Assembly (NCBI GenBank): GCA_043736395.1
Contig: JAYTCQ010000203.1
Span: forward strand, 1-35,855
Source: JAFDVL01 sp043736395
GTDB taxonomy: Bacteria > Acidobacteriota > Blastocatellia > RBC074
Direction of reading: 5' to 3'
DNA: 35,855 nucleotides
The notes beneath the pieces were generated by a model. It had not been told where the DNA came from. It ran no database searches and was given only the letters and a program-made list of their open reading frames with translations. How positions within the stretch are numbered: the stretch's first letter is position 1; every line of letters begins with the position of its first letter. Position numbers and translations under genes: made by a program. Below are positions 14,788 through 23,876 of this stretch, one piece after another.

Positions 14788-17313
14788 ATGTCAACTACTG
14801 AAAAGCCACTGACGCCTATGCTGCGGCAGTATCACGAGATTAAAAAGCAATATCCCGGCACGCTCCTATTTTTCCGGCTCGGAGATTTTTACGAATTATT
14901 TTTTGATGATGCGATCATCGCTTCCAAGGAAATGGAAATCACGTTAACGGCGCGCCATAAGGATTCCGGTTCGCCTGTGCCAATGTGCGGGATTCCCTAC
15001 CACGCAGCGATTGGATACATCGCTAAGCTCGTACGCAAAGGATTTCGCATCGCCATCTGCGATCAAACTGAGGAAGCCAGTGCTCAGAAAAAATTAGTCA
15101 AACGCGAAGTCGTCCGCGTCATCACGCCCGGCACCGCGCTGGAAAGTCAGTTGCTGGAAAGTAAACACAATAATTTCTTCGCTTCGATTTGCGGCGCGGG
15201 CGAAGGGATGGGGTTCGCTGTCCTCGATCTTTCGACTGGAGATTTTCATACTACTGAATTCAAGGGAGATGCCGCCTGGCAAAAGGTACAAGAACAGTTG
15301 GAAGTTTTCGCTCCGAAGGAAATCATTTATCCGCATTCGCTGGAGCCGCTGATAAAGCCTTACCAAACCGAAGCCGCGAAAACTCCACTTGATGATTGGC
15401 TGTTCGGCTATGAATATTCCGAAGGTTTGCTCAAAAATCAGTTGAATGTAGCGTCGCTGGACGGCTTTGGGTTGAGGCAGAAAAACTACGCTGTAGCCGC
15501 TTCCGGTGCAGCGATCTATTACGTCAACGAAACGCAAAAAGGTTCTGCCGCACACCTCAGCGAAATTAATTATTTTGAACCGAATGAGTTTTTGTTACTT
15601 GATTCTACGACGCTGACAAATCTTGAATTAATTGACACCGAAGGCAATAAAAAAGGGACTTCGCTGCTGAGCGTGCTGGACACTACAAAGACCGGAATGG
15701 GAGCGCGATTACTGCGCCAATGGGTCGTCAGGCCATCCGTCAGACTCGGAGAAATCGAAACCAGGCTCGACGCAGTTGGAGAATTCAAGCAGAGCAACAT
15801 CAAGCGTGATCAAATTCGACAACGACTTGAATCGCTCTCAGACGTCGAACGCTTAGCCGGGAAAATTACTCTCAATCGAATCAACCCCAGAGAAATAAAT
15901 TCGCTAAGACAAACTATCGAAGCGTTGCCACTGCTTAGAAATTTATTGAGCGCGTTTCAGGCTTCCCTGCTTCAAACTTTGCACGAAAATTTTGATGAAC
16001 TTTCCGATCTTGGAGCTTTGATCAAAACTTCAATTTCTGAAGACCCGCCTGCGGCTGCAAACGAACCCGGAATGATTCGCGATGGCTTCAGTCCAGAATT
16101 GGATGAACTCAGAAATCTGGCGCACAGCGGCAAAAGCTACATCGCAGCCATCGAAGCTCGTGAACGCGGGCGCACCGGAATCAATTCACTCAAGGTAAAA
16201 TTCAATAACGTTTTTGGTTATTTTCTGGAAATCAGCCATGCCAACCGCGACAAAATTCCAGAGGATTACGAACGCAAACAAACACTTGTAAATGCGGAAC
16301 GTTACACCACGCCCGAGCTGAAGGAATACGAAACAAAAGTGTTGGGAGCTGAAGCTAGAATTATCGAACTGGAGATCGAATTATTTAAGGAAATCAGAAT
16401 AAAATTAGCGAACGAAGTTCGGCGATTGCAGGGAGTTGCTAAAACATTGGCGTTGATTGATGTGACGACTTCGCTGGCAGAGACTGCCGCACGAAAAGGT
16501 TATTCACGACCTCAGCTACACGAAAACGATGAAATCGAAATCAAGCAGGGACGCCATCCTATCGTTGAATCATTGGGAGAAAGATTTGTCCCGAACGACT
16601 TGAACATCAACAATACAACGGATCGTCTGTTAATTATCACTGGCCCGAACATGGGCGGAAAATCTGTCTATTTAAAACAAACTGCTTTGATTTGCGTGAT
16701 GGCGCAGATGGGAAGTTTCGTTCCAGCGGCTTCGGCGAAGCTGGCTTTGCTGGATCGGATATTTACCCGCGTCGGAGCAGCAGATAATTTAGCGCGGGGG
16801 CGTTCGACGTTTATGGTGGAGATGACCGAGACAGCGAATATTTTAAATACCGCGACGCCGCGAAGCCTGATTCTACTGGATGAAGTCGGACGAGGTACAG
16901 CGACTTTTGACGGGCTTTCTATTGCGTGGGCGATTGCTGAATATTTGCATGATCATTCATTTCATTCGGCGAAAACTTTATTCGCTACGCATTATCACGA
17001 GATGACCGAACTGGCGAAAATGCGTCCGGGCGTGAAGAATTACCAAGTCGCAGTTTCGGAATCCAACGGAGAAATTATATTCTTACGAAAAGTGATTGAA
17101 GGAACTGCGAGCAAAAGCTACGGCATTGATGTAGCGAAACTGGCAGGCTTACCGAAAACGGTCATCGAACGTGCACGAGAGATTTTGACCAATCTGGAAC
17201 TGAATGAACTTGATCTGACTGGTAAACCAAAATTTGCGAAACATTTAAAGAAGCCAAGCGCGAAGATAAATCAATTAAATTTCTTTGACGACACTGCTTC
17301 TGTGGAAGAGTAG
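14788..17313 (+). CDS. mutS: DNA mismatch repair protein MutS
   Basis: Recognises mismatches and small loops and, with MutL, starts repair. The 841-residue protein has the full MutS1 architecture. The mismatch-reading motif is F34-Y35-E36 in RLGDFYELF, followed by connector, lever and clamp regions. The ATPase carries Walker A GPNMGGKS (619-626) and Walker B LILLDEVGRGTATFDG near residue 696. I place the start at ATG 14788; the frame is open to a GTG at 14767, but that codon lies inside palindrome C. No clear Shine-Dalgarno is visible. The stop codon abuts palindrome D, so mutS is bracketed by repeats. Confidence 0.98.
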   Translation: MSTTEKPLTPMLRQYHEIKKQYPGTLLFFRLGDFYELFFDDAIIASKEMEITLTARHKDSGSPVPMCGIPYHAAIGYIAKLVRKGFRIAICDQTEEASAQKKLVKREVVRVITPGTALESQLLESKHNNFFASICGAGEGMGFAVLDLSTGDFHTTEFKGDAAWQKVQEQLEVFAPKEIIYPHSLEPLIKPYQTEAAKTPLDDWLFGYEYSEGLLKNQLNVASLDGFGLRQKNYAVAASGAAIYYVNETQKGSAAHLSEINYFEPNEFLLLDSTTLTNLELIDTEGNKKGTSLLSVLDTTKTGMGARLLRQWVVRPSVRLGEIETRLDAVGEFKQSNIKRDQIRQRLESLSDVERLAGKITLNRINPREINSLRQTIEALPLLRNLLSAFQASLLQTLHENFDELSDLGALIKTSISEDPPAAANEPGMIRDGFSPELDELRNLAHSGKSYIAAIEARERGRTGINSLKVKFNNVFGYFLEISHANRDKIPEDYERKQTLVNAERYTTPELKEYETKVLGAEARIIELEIELFKEIRIKLANEVRRLQGVAKTLALIDVTTSLAETAARKGYSRPQLHENDEIEIKQGRHPIVESLGERFVPNDLNINNTTDRLLIITGPNMGGKSVYLKQTALICVMAQMGSFVPAASAKLALLDRIFTRVGAADNLARGRSTFMVEMTETANILNTATPRSLILLDEVGRGTATFDGLSIAWAIAEYLHDHSFHSAKTLFATHYHEMTELAKMRPGVKNYQVAVSESNGEIIFLRKVIEGTASKSYGIDVAKLAGLPKTVIERAREILTNLELNELDLTGKPKFAKHLKKPSAKINQLNFFDDTASVEE

Positions 17314-17444
17314 AAGAGACTGACAGGAACAAGGGGCGCAGGAAAAAAATACATTTGTTTTATAAATTAAGTTCAGTTAACAACTAAAATGATAGTTGCC
17401 TTGTTGTATTTTTTTCCTGCCCCCCTTGTCCTGTCAGTCTCTTC
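17313..17444. repeat. Long palindrome D directly after mutS
   Basis: Arms 17313-17353 and 17405-17444 are reverse complements over 40 bases apart from one inserted A and one C/G difference, with a 51-base spacer. The left arm starts on the last base of the mutS stop codon. The inner ends carry A7/T7 tracts, so the left arm alone cannot terminate, but the whole hairpin could end or stabilise the mutS mRNA. Confidence 0.85.
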
Positions 17445-17575
17445 CTCCCTAGATTCATCCACAATGTTTTAAACCTCCGAAAACCGTTAGTAATTTCTGA
17501 TACGTTCTGCTATATTACCCGCTTTATTTTAGAGCAGTTATTTTAATCATTTTGAGTTAAAGGAAAAAAACAACC

Positions 17576-17812
17576 ATGGCTAAAGTATGTCAAGTTACGG
17601 GAAAGAAACCCCAGTCAGGAAATAACGTCTCTCATGCGAATAATCGCACCAAGAGGAAATTTGAACCAAATCTTCAATCGCATCGCTTTTTTCTGCCAAG
17701 CGAAAATCGCTACGTCAGATTGAAAGTTTCGACCCGTGGGATCAAAACCATTGACAAGAACGGCATCGAAGCAGTCGTTGCGGAAATGAGAAAGCGTGGC
17801 GAGAAGGTATAA
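17576..17812 (+). CDS. rpmB: 50S ribosomal protein L28
   Basis: A 78-residue basic protein with the L28 signature MAKVCQVTGKKPQSGNNVSHANNRTKRKFEPNLQ, followed by the HRFFLPSENRYVRLKVSTRGIKTIDKNGIE core. It binds the large ribosomal subunit near the E site. The zinc-binding cysteines of some L28 forms are absent apart from the single Cys near the N-terminus. An AAAGGA motif lies about ten bases before the ATG. It stands alone, without rpmG, and is followed by a strong terminator. Confidence 0.97.
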   Translation: MAKVCQVTGKKPQSGNNVSHANNRTKRKFEPNLQSHRFFLPSENRYVRLKVSTRGIKTIDKNGIEAVVAEMRKRGEKV

Positions 17813-17823
17813 GCTGTCAGCAC

Positions 17824-17856
17824 GCCGACAAATCTCATTTTGTTATTCTTGTCGGC
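17824..17856 (+). other. Small hairpin after rpmB
   Basis: GCCGACAA (17824-17831) pairs perfectly with TTGTCGGC (17849-17856) across a 17-base T-rich loop, 11 bases after the rpmB stop. There is no T-run behind it, so it probably adds stability rather than terminating. Confidence 0.4.
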
Positions 17857-17892
17857 AACTTATATTTCTACGCAAAAGCTTTTTAAGAACGT

Positions 17893-17952
17893 AGGCAAGT
17901 AGTTAAGAAACATTCACTAAATGTTGCAACTACTTGCCTTATTTATTTTTTG
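17893..17952 (+). terminator. Rho-independent terminator after rpmB
   Basis: A perfect 12-bp stem AGGCAAGTAGTT/AACTACTTGCCT (17893-17904, 17928-17939), with an inner AACATT/AATGTT pairing, is followed by a T-rich run starting at 17939. It ends the rpmB transcript. From here to 18218 I see no gene or further clear feature. Confidence 0.8.
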
Positions 17953-18218
17953 TGTAAATCAATCTGGCTCTCATTTTTTTGCTTTATCTAATCAGTTCAA
18001 TCCCACCGAATACACCAAATCGTTGAGAGAAACTCACGTATTAATTCACGGCGCGATCCAACTCTTTTTTTAGAGGAAACATCAAAGCGTTGTAAGTAAT
18101 TCACTTATGTCGTTTTGTATGCTTTTCGCTACACTTGGCACTGCGCTTGCAGTTATACTTAATAGAGTTGGTTAATTTTAGACGGATGGAAAGGACTTCC
18201 CCCTTTTGGGAGAAAAAG

Positions 18219-18413
18219 ATGATTAAAATTTTCGCAAATATATTATTAATAATTAGCCTGAGTCTGGGGACCTCGACGGTGAGCTTCGGTCAGGATCGTG
18301 ACCGCGATAAAAAAGAAAAGCCACCGGAAAAAATCAAAGAACGTCCTAAACCGAATGATGAGCGTGATCGTAATGATCGCGAAAAGAAAGATGAGCGCCC
18401 GAGACGCCCATAA
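18219..18413 (+). CDS. Small exported, highly charged protein
   Basis: A 64-residue protein from ATG 18219, with GGGAG seven bases upstream. The N-terminus is a clear signal peptide (MIKIFANILLIISLSLGTSTVSFGQ). The remaining 38 or so residues are almost all charged or proline (DRDRDKKEKPPEKIKERP...), so the mature peptide is probably disordered. The frame is open to 18135, but the extra 28 codons would spoil the signal peptide. A strong terminator follows. No family recognised; function unknown. Confidence 0.65.
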   Translation: MIKIFANILLIISLSLGTSTVSFGQDRDRDKKEKPPEKIKERPKPNDERDRNDREKKDERPRRP

Positions 18414-18443
18414 AATGAATCAGCAAAAATTGTGAACTTATTG

Positions 18444-18491
18444 AATTCCCTGCTATGAAAATAAAATAGCAGGGAATTTTTATTATTTCTT
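18444..18491 (+). terminator. Terminator of the small charged protein gene
   Basis: A perfect 13-bp stem AATTCCCTGCTAT/ATAGCAGGGAATT (18444-18456, 18466-18478) with a nine-base loop is followed by TTTATTATTTCTTT. It separates the small gene from the M48 protease gene. Confidence 0.85.
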
Positions 18492-18593
18492 TACTATTTG
18501 GTAATCTCTTGTCACACTTCTTGCATCAAAAACGTTTATACTATGTGTACGTTCATGTTTTTGCCTGAAGTAAAAATGAGGAGAGTGTGAGTT

Positions 18594-19721
18594 ATGAGGT
18601 CAATATCTAAATTTAGTAGCTTGCTGGTAGCTTCAAGCTTAGTCCTAAGCTCCGTCACAAATGTTGTTGCTCAAACAAAACAAGACAAAAAACAACCGAC
18701 CGCAACGGCTCCGACCATTCTTTCAACGAAAGAAAATCCTGAGCTGATCGGCAAGCGCGATATCAATAAAGGTCAGATGGACTTTTACTCGCTTGATAAA
18801 GAAGTAGCATTGGGTCGAAGAATGGCTGCTGAAGTTGATCGTGAAGCCAAATTTGTCGAAGACCCGCTCATCGTTGAATACATCAATCGCTTAGGACAAA
18901 ATCTGGTTCTTCACTCCGATGCGAAAGTTCCGTTTACGATCAAAGTTTTAGAAGCCGATGACGTCAACGCTTTTGCTTTACCTGGAGGATTCTTTTATGT
19001 CAATAAAGGATTAATCCTGGCTGCTGAAAACGAATCTGAACTAGCCGGGCCGATGGCTCACGAAATTGCACACGTCGCAGCTCGACACGGAGTCGAACAA
19101 GATACGAAGGGACAATTAATCCAGTGGGGTTCTCTGCCCTTATATATTTTTGGCGGAGGCTGGGCAGGTTACGCAATTTCTCAAATCGCAAATTTAGCGA
19201 TCCCGCTGACATTCCTTAAATTCTCACGCGGAGCTGAAGAAGAAGCTGACATGCTAGCGATTCAATATTTATGGGCTTCTGGTTACGACCCAAATTCGAT
19301 GGCGACTTTCTTTGAAAAACTTCAGACCAAAGAAAAGAAGAAGCCTGGCACAATAGCGAAAATTTTCAGTACTCACCCGGTCGTTGATGATCGAATTGAT
19401 AAGGTAAAAGCGCTGTTAGTGAAATTCCCTGATCGCAGCGAATATACGCTGAACACATCAGATTTCACCAAAGTGAAGAATCGTCTGATCTCCATTACTA
19501 ACGCCAAGAGCGTCAGTGCCAGAGTTGGCGGAACAAGTGCTGAGAAAGATACTTCACGACCAACTTTAAAACGTCGTCAACCGGCTGATCCATCGGGAGC
19601 GAATCCAGATGCAAGCGGCACAGGAACTGAAGGTACAACTACGCCTTCGACAACTCCTGAAAAAAATGAACGACCAACCTTGAAACGAAGTGGAAGCACT
19701 GGAACACCAGATAAACCATAA
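18594..19721 (+). CDS. Exported M48-family zinc metalloprotease
   Basis: A 375-residue protein with a signal peptide (residues 1-27, ending VVAQ), so it acts in the periplasm. The M48 signature is HEIAH at 156-160 (H156 and H160 bind zinc, E157 is catalytic), and the third ligand is in GAEEEADMLA (E217, D219). ALPGGFFYVNKGLI and STHPVVDDRI are also typical. It resembles BepA/LoiP-type proteases that maintain outer-membrane proteins. The C-terminal 60 residues are a low-complexity Thr/Pro/Ser tail with two RPTLKR copies, and the TPR domain of BepA is absent. GAGGAG lies about ten bases before the ATG. It ends at a terminator shared with the convergent alaX gene. Confidence 0.93.
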   Translation: MRSISKFSSLLVASSLVLSSVTNVVAQTKQDKKQPTATAPTILSTKENPELIGKRDINKGQMDFYSLDKEVALGRRMAAEVDREAKFVEDPLIVEYINRLGQNLVLHSDAKVPFTIKVLEADDVNAFALPGGFFYVNKGLILAAENESELAGPMAHEIAHVAARHGVEQDTKGQLIQWGSLPLYIFGGGWAGYAISQIANLAIPLTFLKFSRGAEEEADMLAIQYLWASGYDPNSMATFFEKLQTKEKKKPGTIAKIFSTHPVVDDRIDKVKALLVKFPDRSEYTLNTSDFTKVKNRLISITNAKSVSARVGGTSAEKDTSRPTLKRRQPADPSGANPDASGTGTEGTTTPSTTPEKNERPTLKRSGSTGTPDKP

Positions 19722-19737
19722 CTTACTCACGAACCAT

Positions 19738-19778
19738 AAAAAATGCCCTCCATTGTTTACAATGGAGGGCATTTTTTT
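19738..19778. terminator. Bidirectional terminator between M48 protease and alaX
   Basis: A perfect 13-bp stem ATGCCCTCCATTG/CAATGGAGGGCAT (19743-19755, 19760-19772) with a 4-base loop is flanked by an A-run on the left and a T7 run on the right. It can therefore work for both convergent transcripts. Confidence 0.9.
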
Positions 19779-19788
19779 ATTTGGTATT

Positions 19789-20985
19789 TTAGAAACGTGC
19801 GGCTAAATCAAAAAAATATTTCTCAAAGCCCTCAACTTTATTAAACCCACCTTGTGCCAAAGTCGGAGTCCCCCCGCCTTTTCCTTTAAAATGCACACAA
19901 ATTTCCTGCATTAATTCTGCGACATTAATTTTGATCAGACTGGATGAAGAAAATATCAGTTGGATTTTCTCTTCATTGCTGATAGCCAGCAGAACCAGAA
20001 CCGAAGCCTGAGATGCAATATTAATTGCTAGTGACCTGACTTCCTCGACGGGTCGGTTATTAAAAACTTTTGTGATCACTAAATTATGGTCACGAATCAA
20101 CTCTTCAGATTCATAGTTTATGAGCACTGTATTCAGATTCTTTACTTTCTTATCTAAAAGTTTATTTGATTCAATTAAATGATGGACTGAATCAAGAACA
20201 GTTTCCCTGCCCGTACTCAGTGTTCTACAAATGCTTGCATTGATTTCATTTATCTCCTGAAATTCATGAAGCGCACGCATGCCACAAACAAATTCAAGCC
20301 GTAGCATTTGTTTTGCGCGAGTCCAATTTTTGACAAATATAATTCCTACTTCTCCTGTTTGCTGAACGTGGGTTCCTCCACAAGGAGATAGATCATATCC
20401 TTCAATATCAATGATTCTGATGCATTCCGAAACAGAAGACTCCTTTCTTAAGGGCAAACGACTCGCTTCCTCTTCATTTAAAAGAACGGATGTGACTTTT
20501 CGATCTTCAAATACTACCAAATTTGCAAGCTCAACAGATTCCTGTATTGCCTGCTCTATTCTCGAAGATTCTAAGTCAAATTTTAAATCGATTTCAGAAG
20601 TAATGGCACCCATTCGAAACCCATTCGTCTCCGCTCCAAATAGCTGAAAAAAAGCTTGGGATAAAATATGTTGCCCAGAGTGCTGCTGCGTATTATCTCT
20701 TCGACGAGCACCATCAATTTTACAATTAACAATAGCACCAAAGGTAAAAGTCGGCTCTCCTTCAAAATAATGTCGAACAATTCCATTAGTATCTACCAAC
20801 ACATCGTTAATAAAAACATTTTCAATGAAACCGTTATCAGACGGCTGTCCACCTCCGATTGGGTAAAAGGCAGTTTGATCCAAAACAATAAACCTCTTGC
20901 CGTTATCAGTCCCAAGTTTGGTAACTTCAGCTTCAAATTCATAAACTGGTGGCATTTCCCAAAATAGTTTTTTTGTCATATTCAT
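19789..20985 (-). CDS. AlaX-type alanyl-tRNA editing protein
   Basis: Stand-alone editing protein related to the AlaRS editing and C-Ala domains; it would deacylate mischarged Ser- or Gly-tRNA(Ala). The 398-residue protein has the opening FYPIGGGQPSDNG and the zinc motifs QQHSGQH (H102, H106) and CGGTH (C202, H206). A coiled linker leads to a DHHA1 domain with GKGGGTPTLAQGG near the end; this makes it the long AlaX form. I choose the ATG at 20985: its ATGA overlaps the hrpB stop by four bases. The frame is open to 21039, but that start would lie deep inside hrpB. Translation is probably coupled to hrpB. Confidence 0.9.
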   Translation of the reverse strand: MNMTKKLFWEMPPVYEFEAEVTKLGTDNGKRFIVLDQTAFYPIGGGQPSDNGFIENVFINDVLVDTNGIVRHYFEGEPTFTFGAIVNCKIDGARRRDNTQQHSGQHILSQAFFQLFGAETNGFRMGAITSEIDLKFDLESSRIEQAIQESVELANLVVFEDRKVTSVLLNEEEASRLPLRKESSVSECIRIIDIEGYDLSPCGGTHVQQTGEVGIIFVKNWTRAKQMLRLEFVCGMRALHEFQEINEINASICRTLSTGRETVLDSVHHLIESNKLLDKKVKNLNTVLINYESEELIRDHNLVITKVFNNRPVEEVRSLAINIASQASVLVLLAISNEEKIQLIFSSSSLIKINVAELMQEICVHFKGKGGGTPTLAQGGFNKVEGFEKYFFDLAARF

Positions 20986-23519
20986 TTTACATTTTTGGCT
21001 AACAGGATCGGCGATGCTTCGATTGGGTTCAGCGGCCAATAGTGCCTGGGGTATTTTCTGCTCATCTCAGTTCTGAGTGCCGGATAAATATTTTTCCAAA
21101 AACTTGGCAAGTCGCGCGTGACCTGAATAATTCGTTTATTTGGTGAAAGTAAATTTACAACCAAGGGGGCACTTCCATTAAGTAATGATGGCGTCATGAT
21201 CAGCCCGAAAAAATCTTGCACATACCCTTCAATGAAAGGTGTCATGCTTTCTGAATAATGCACTTTAAGGCGCTTGGTATTTTTCAGAATTATTTGCTCT
21301 GGTGCATTATTATTAAGTTCGGAGATTTGTTGTGGCGACAAAAATAAGTATTTAAAACCGGATGAGGTCAGAGCTTCCCTCAATTCGCGAAATGAATTCT
21401 TCCCTGCGCAAAGTTCAGTTAATAGAATTTCGTCTTCAAAAACGGAGTCCGTTAGACAGTCATTTTCAGCCAGAAATTTCATCCGAAGTTTCAGGATACT
21501 GAAGGTACCCTTTCCAATAAAATGCTCAAGTCCAATTTCCTGCAATTTCTGCAATAATAATTTCGCAGCTTCAATACTCTTGCGCGAAGTAGACTTACTT
21601 TCCAACAAGGTAAGTTGATTGTATTGAATCCTACTGATTTCCTCTACAACTTCGCGCTTCGAGTTCCAAATAACTTCACTGCTTTCAGTCAAATCCTCGG
21701 AAAAATTATCGAAGATAAAATCGGAACTAAGATGGCAATAACTAATCACAAACGGAGCAGGATTATTTAAGGAGTCATTAATTTCAATCGCTAGTAGCCA
21801 ATCGGAATTTTCATTTAAAAATCGCCCATCAATAAACTGCCCATCACAAAGCTTAACTTTTTGTGAGACAGTTAAGCTTTGCGCGTTATCGGACTGAAAG
21901 AATTTCGCAACACGGTCAGGGTAGCCCGCGCTTAATATTTGCATCACTTTCGTTTCTGATTCCTTCAATGGAGGGTTTTGCTTTTTGGGGAGCTTTATAT
22001 TCTGACCTAACTGCTGAACAGACCGTGTTACTGATTGAACCTTCGCTGCATCGAAGTTAAATCTTTCAACCAGTTGCGGATCAAAATTCGACTTTTCCAG
22101 CTCAAGATATTTATCTAACTGATCCATCAAATTTATTGATAAAGATTTTCTGCTGGTTGATATTTCAAATTTATTAATTTCTCGTTCAGCAATAAGTGAA
22201 GCCAGGACTGCTCCTTGATGTGGGATCGAAAGTATCAAACTTTCAACGAGAATTCGTGCCAGCCGGGGATGAAGCGGAAACCTGATCATTTCGCGTCCAA
22301 CATTTAAAAGCTGGTTTTGAGAATCAATTGCTCCGAGTGAGCGTAACAAATTTAGGGCATTTTCAATTTGAGCCGCTGCCGGAGAATCGAGCCATTCAAT
22401 TTCATTAAGAACAAATCCTGTCGCTAATAGTTCCAGCACTATTCCCGACAAATCAGATCGTAGAATTTCAGGTACTCGAAATTCCGGTCGCAGCGAGAAA
22501 TCCATTGCCGAATAAAGCCTAATACATTTTCCTGAGCGAGTTCTTCCGGCTCGTCCGGCTCGCTGCTTTGCGGAAGCCTGACTGATACGTTGAATTGAAG
22601 AAGTCGGCAGTCCTGACCACTGTGAATATTCGACTGTCCGTTCTAATCCTGAATCAATTACGGCACTTAATCCTTCGATCGTAATTGAGGTCTCGGCGAC
22701 ATTTGTGGAGAGAATTATCTTGCGCTGTGACGATGAAGAAAGTGCGAATTGTTGTTCATTCGGCGACAATTCCCCATGTAACTTCGCCAATAAAATCCCT
22801 TTATTTTGAGCCGTCTTTTCAAGCGCAACCGCAGCTCTGCGAATTTCACCCGCACCGGGTAGAAAGACGAGAATGTCACCATCTAAACCATCACTAACGA
22901 TATTATTAACAGCAGTTTGCACAAGTTCGGCAACTGACGAATTGCTTATCCCAGCGAGGTATTTTATTTCAACATCGAAAGATTTCCCCTCACAGGAAAT
23001 AATTGGACAATTGCCCAAATATTGACTGATCGAAGCGCAATCCATCGTCGCCGACATGACTACTATTTTAAGGTCAGGACGAGAAGTTTTTTGAAGTCGT
23101 CGCAGCAAAGCCAACGCGACATCGGTCTGCAAATTTCGTTCATGGAATTCGTCAAGAACAACGATTGAGACGCCTTTCAGCGTAGGGTTCTGGATGAGCT
23201 TGCGAGTGAATAATCCTTCCGTCAGAAACAACAATCGCGTGCGCTCACTAGCATAATTTTCATATCGAATTTGATAACCGATGGTTTCGCCCAGCTTTTC
23301 ATTTCGCTCTTGGGCGATTCGATTTGCTGAAAGCCGTGCGGCTAACCGACGAGGTTCGAGAACCCAAACTTGATTGTTTTTTGAGATTGGAGAATCAATT
23401 AAGGCTGGCGGAATTCGAGTAGTTTTACCTGCTCCCGGAGCAGCTTCGACGACAAGGTTTGACGATTTTGAAAATGAATTCAGGATGCTTGGAAGGTAAG
23501 CATCCATTGAAAGTGGCAT
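20982..23519 (-). CDS. hrpB: ATP-dependent helicase HrpB
   Basis: DEAH-type helicase of 845 residues, the normal HrpB length. Motifs in order: Walker A APGAGKTT (about 27-34), motif Ia LEPRRLAA, the DEFH box at 123-126 (F in place of A, usual for HrpB), SAT at 156-158, LSTNVAETSITI and QRAGRAGR at 319-326. The HA2 region and the HrpB C-terminal domain with PSFWKNIYPALRTEMSRKYPRHYWP follow. HrpB's cellular role is not well defined; it is thought to act on RNA. Start ATG 23519 (GTG 23522 possible), seven bases after the TonB-domain gene. No strong Shine-Dalgarno. Confidence 0.95.
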   Translation of the reverse strand: MPLSMDAYLPSILNSFSKSSNLVVEAAPGAGKTTRIPPALIDSPISKNNQVWVLEPRRLAARLSANRIAQERNEKLGETIGYQIRYENYASERTRLLFLTEGLFTRKLIQNPTLKGVSIVVLDEFHERNLQTDVALALLRRLQKTSRPDLKIVVMSATMDCASISQYLGNCPIISCEGKSFDVEIKYLAGISNSSVAELVQTAVNNIVSDGLDGDILVFLPGAGEIRRAAVALEKTAQNKGILLAKLHGELSPNEQQFALSSSSQRKIILSTNVAETSITIEGLSAVIDSGLERTVEYSQWSGLPTSSIQRISQASAKQRAGRAGRTRSGKCIRLYSAMDFSLRPEFRVPEILRSDLSGIVLELLATGFVLNEIEWLDSPAAAQIENALNLLRSLGAIDSQNQLLNVGREMIRFPLHPRLARILVESLILSIPHQGAVLASLIAEREINKFEISTSRKSLSINLMDQLDKYLELEKSNFDPQLVERFNFDAAKVQSVTRSVQQLGQNIKLPKKQNPPLKESETKVMQILSAGYPDRVAKFFQSDNAQSLTVSQKVKLCDGQFIDGRFLNENSDWLLAIEINDSLNNPAPFVISYCHLSSDFIFDNFSEDLTESSEVIWNSKREVVEEISRIQYNQLTLLESKSTSRKSIEAAKLLLQKLQEIGLEHFIGKGTFSILKLRMKFLAENDCLTDSVFEDEILLTELCAGKNSFRELREALTSSGFKYLFLSPQQISELNNNAPEQIILKNTKRLKVHYSESMTPFIEGYVQDFFGLIMTPSLLNGSAPLVVNLLSPNKRIIQVTRDLPSFWKNIYPALRTEMSRKYPRHYWPLNPIEASPILLAKNVK

Positions 23520-23526
23520 CACATTT

Positions 23527-23868
23527 CTAATTTCTTCTCAATAAATTAAAGGAAAATTCCATAGACATTCTCACACTGACAGGTACTCCATCTTTAATCG
23601 CAGGCTTAAATTTTATCTTACTGACAGCACGCATAGCTTCCTCATTTAAACCTAGGGGCAGGCCGCGAATAACATTTAAATCGGTAATTGTTCCATCCGC
23701 CCTAAATATAGCGCTAAGAATTACTGTTCCTTGCACACCACTATCCCGTGCTGCGACGGTATACTGGGCTTTTTCCATATGAGTAATAACAGGTTTTAGA
23801 TTAGCTGAAGCAGCCAGCACCGTATCTCTCACTTCCATCACACCAAGATCAAGCCCCGTCACTTTCAC
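23527..23868 (-). CDS. TonB C-terminal-domain protein without a membrane anchor
   Basis: A 113-residue protein consisting almost only of a TonB_C domain: AARDSGVQGTVILSAIFRADGTITDLNVIRGLPLGLNEEAMRAVSKIKFKPAIKDGVPVSVRMSMEFSFNL. This domain normally touches outer-membrane TonB-dependent receptors. Neither an N-terminal transmembrane helix nor a signal peptide is present, and an in-frame stop nine codons upstream of the GTG start rules out a longer version. It could be a remnant, or a domain used in the cytoplasm. The gene sits eight bases after the DUF3500 gene and seven before hrpB, in one operon. Confidence 0.75.
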   Translation of the reverse strand: MKVTGLDLGVMEVRDTVLAASANLKPVITHMEKAQYTVAARDSGVQGTVILSAIFRADGTITDLNVIRGLPLGLNEEAMRAVSKIKFKPAIKDGVPVSVRMSMEFSFNLLRRN

Positions 23869-23876
23869 ATCGCCGC

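Noticed and set aside
18121..18160. Sigma-70 promoter before the small charged exported protein
   Set aside because: TATACT is present but the nearest TTGGCA is only 13 bases upstream, too close for a normal promoter; not listed as a feature.
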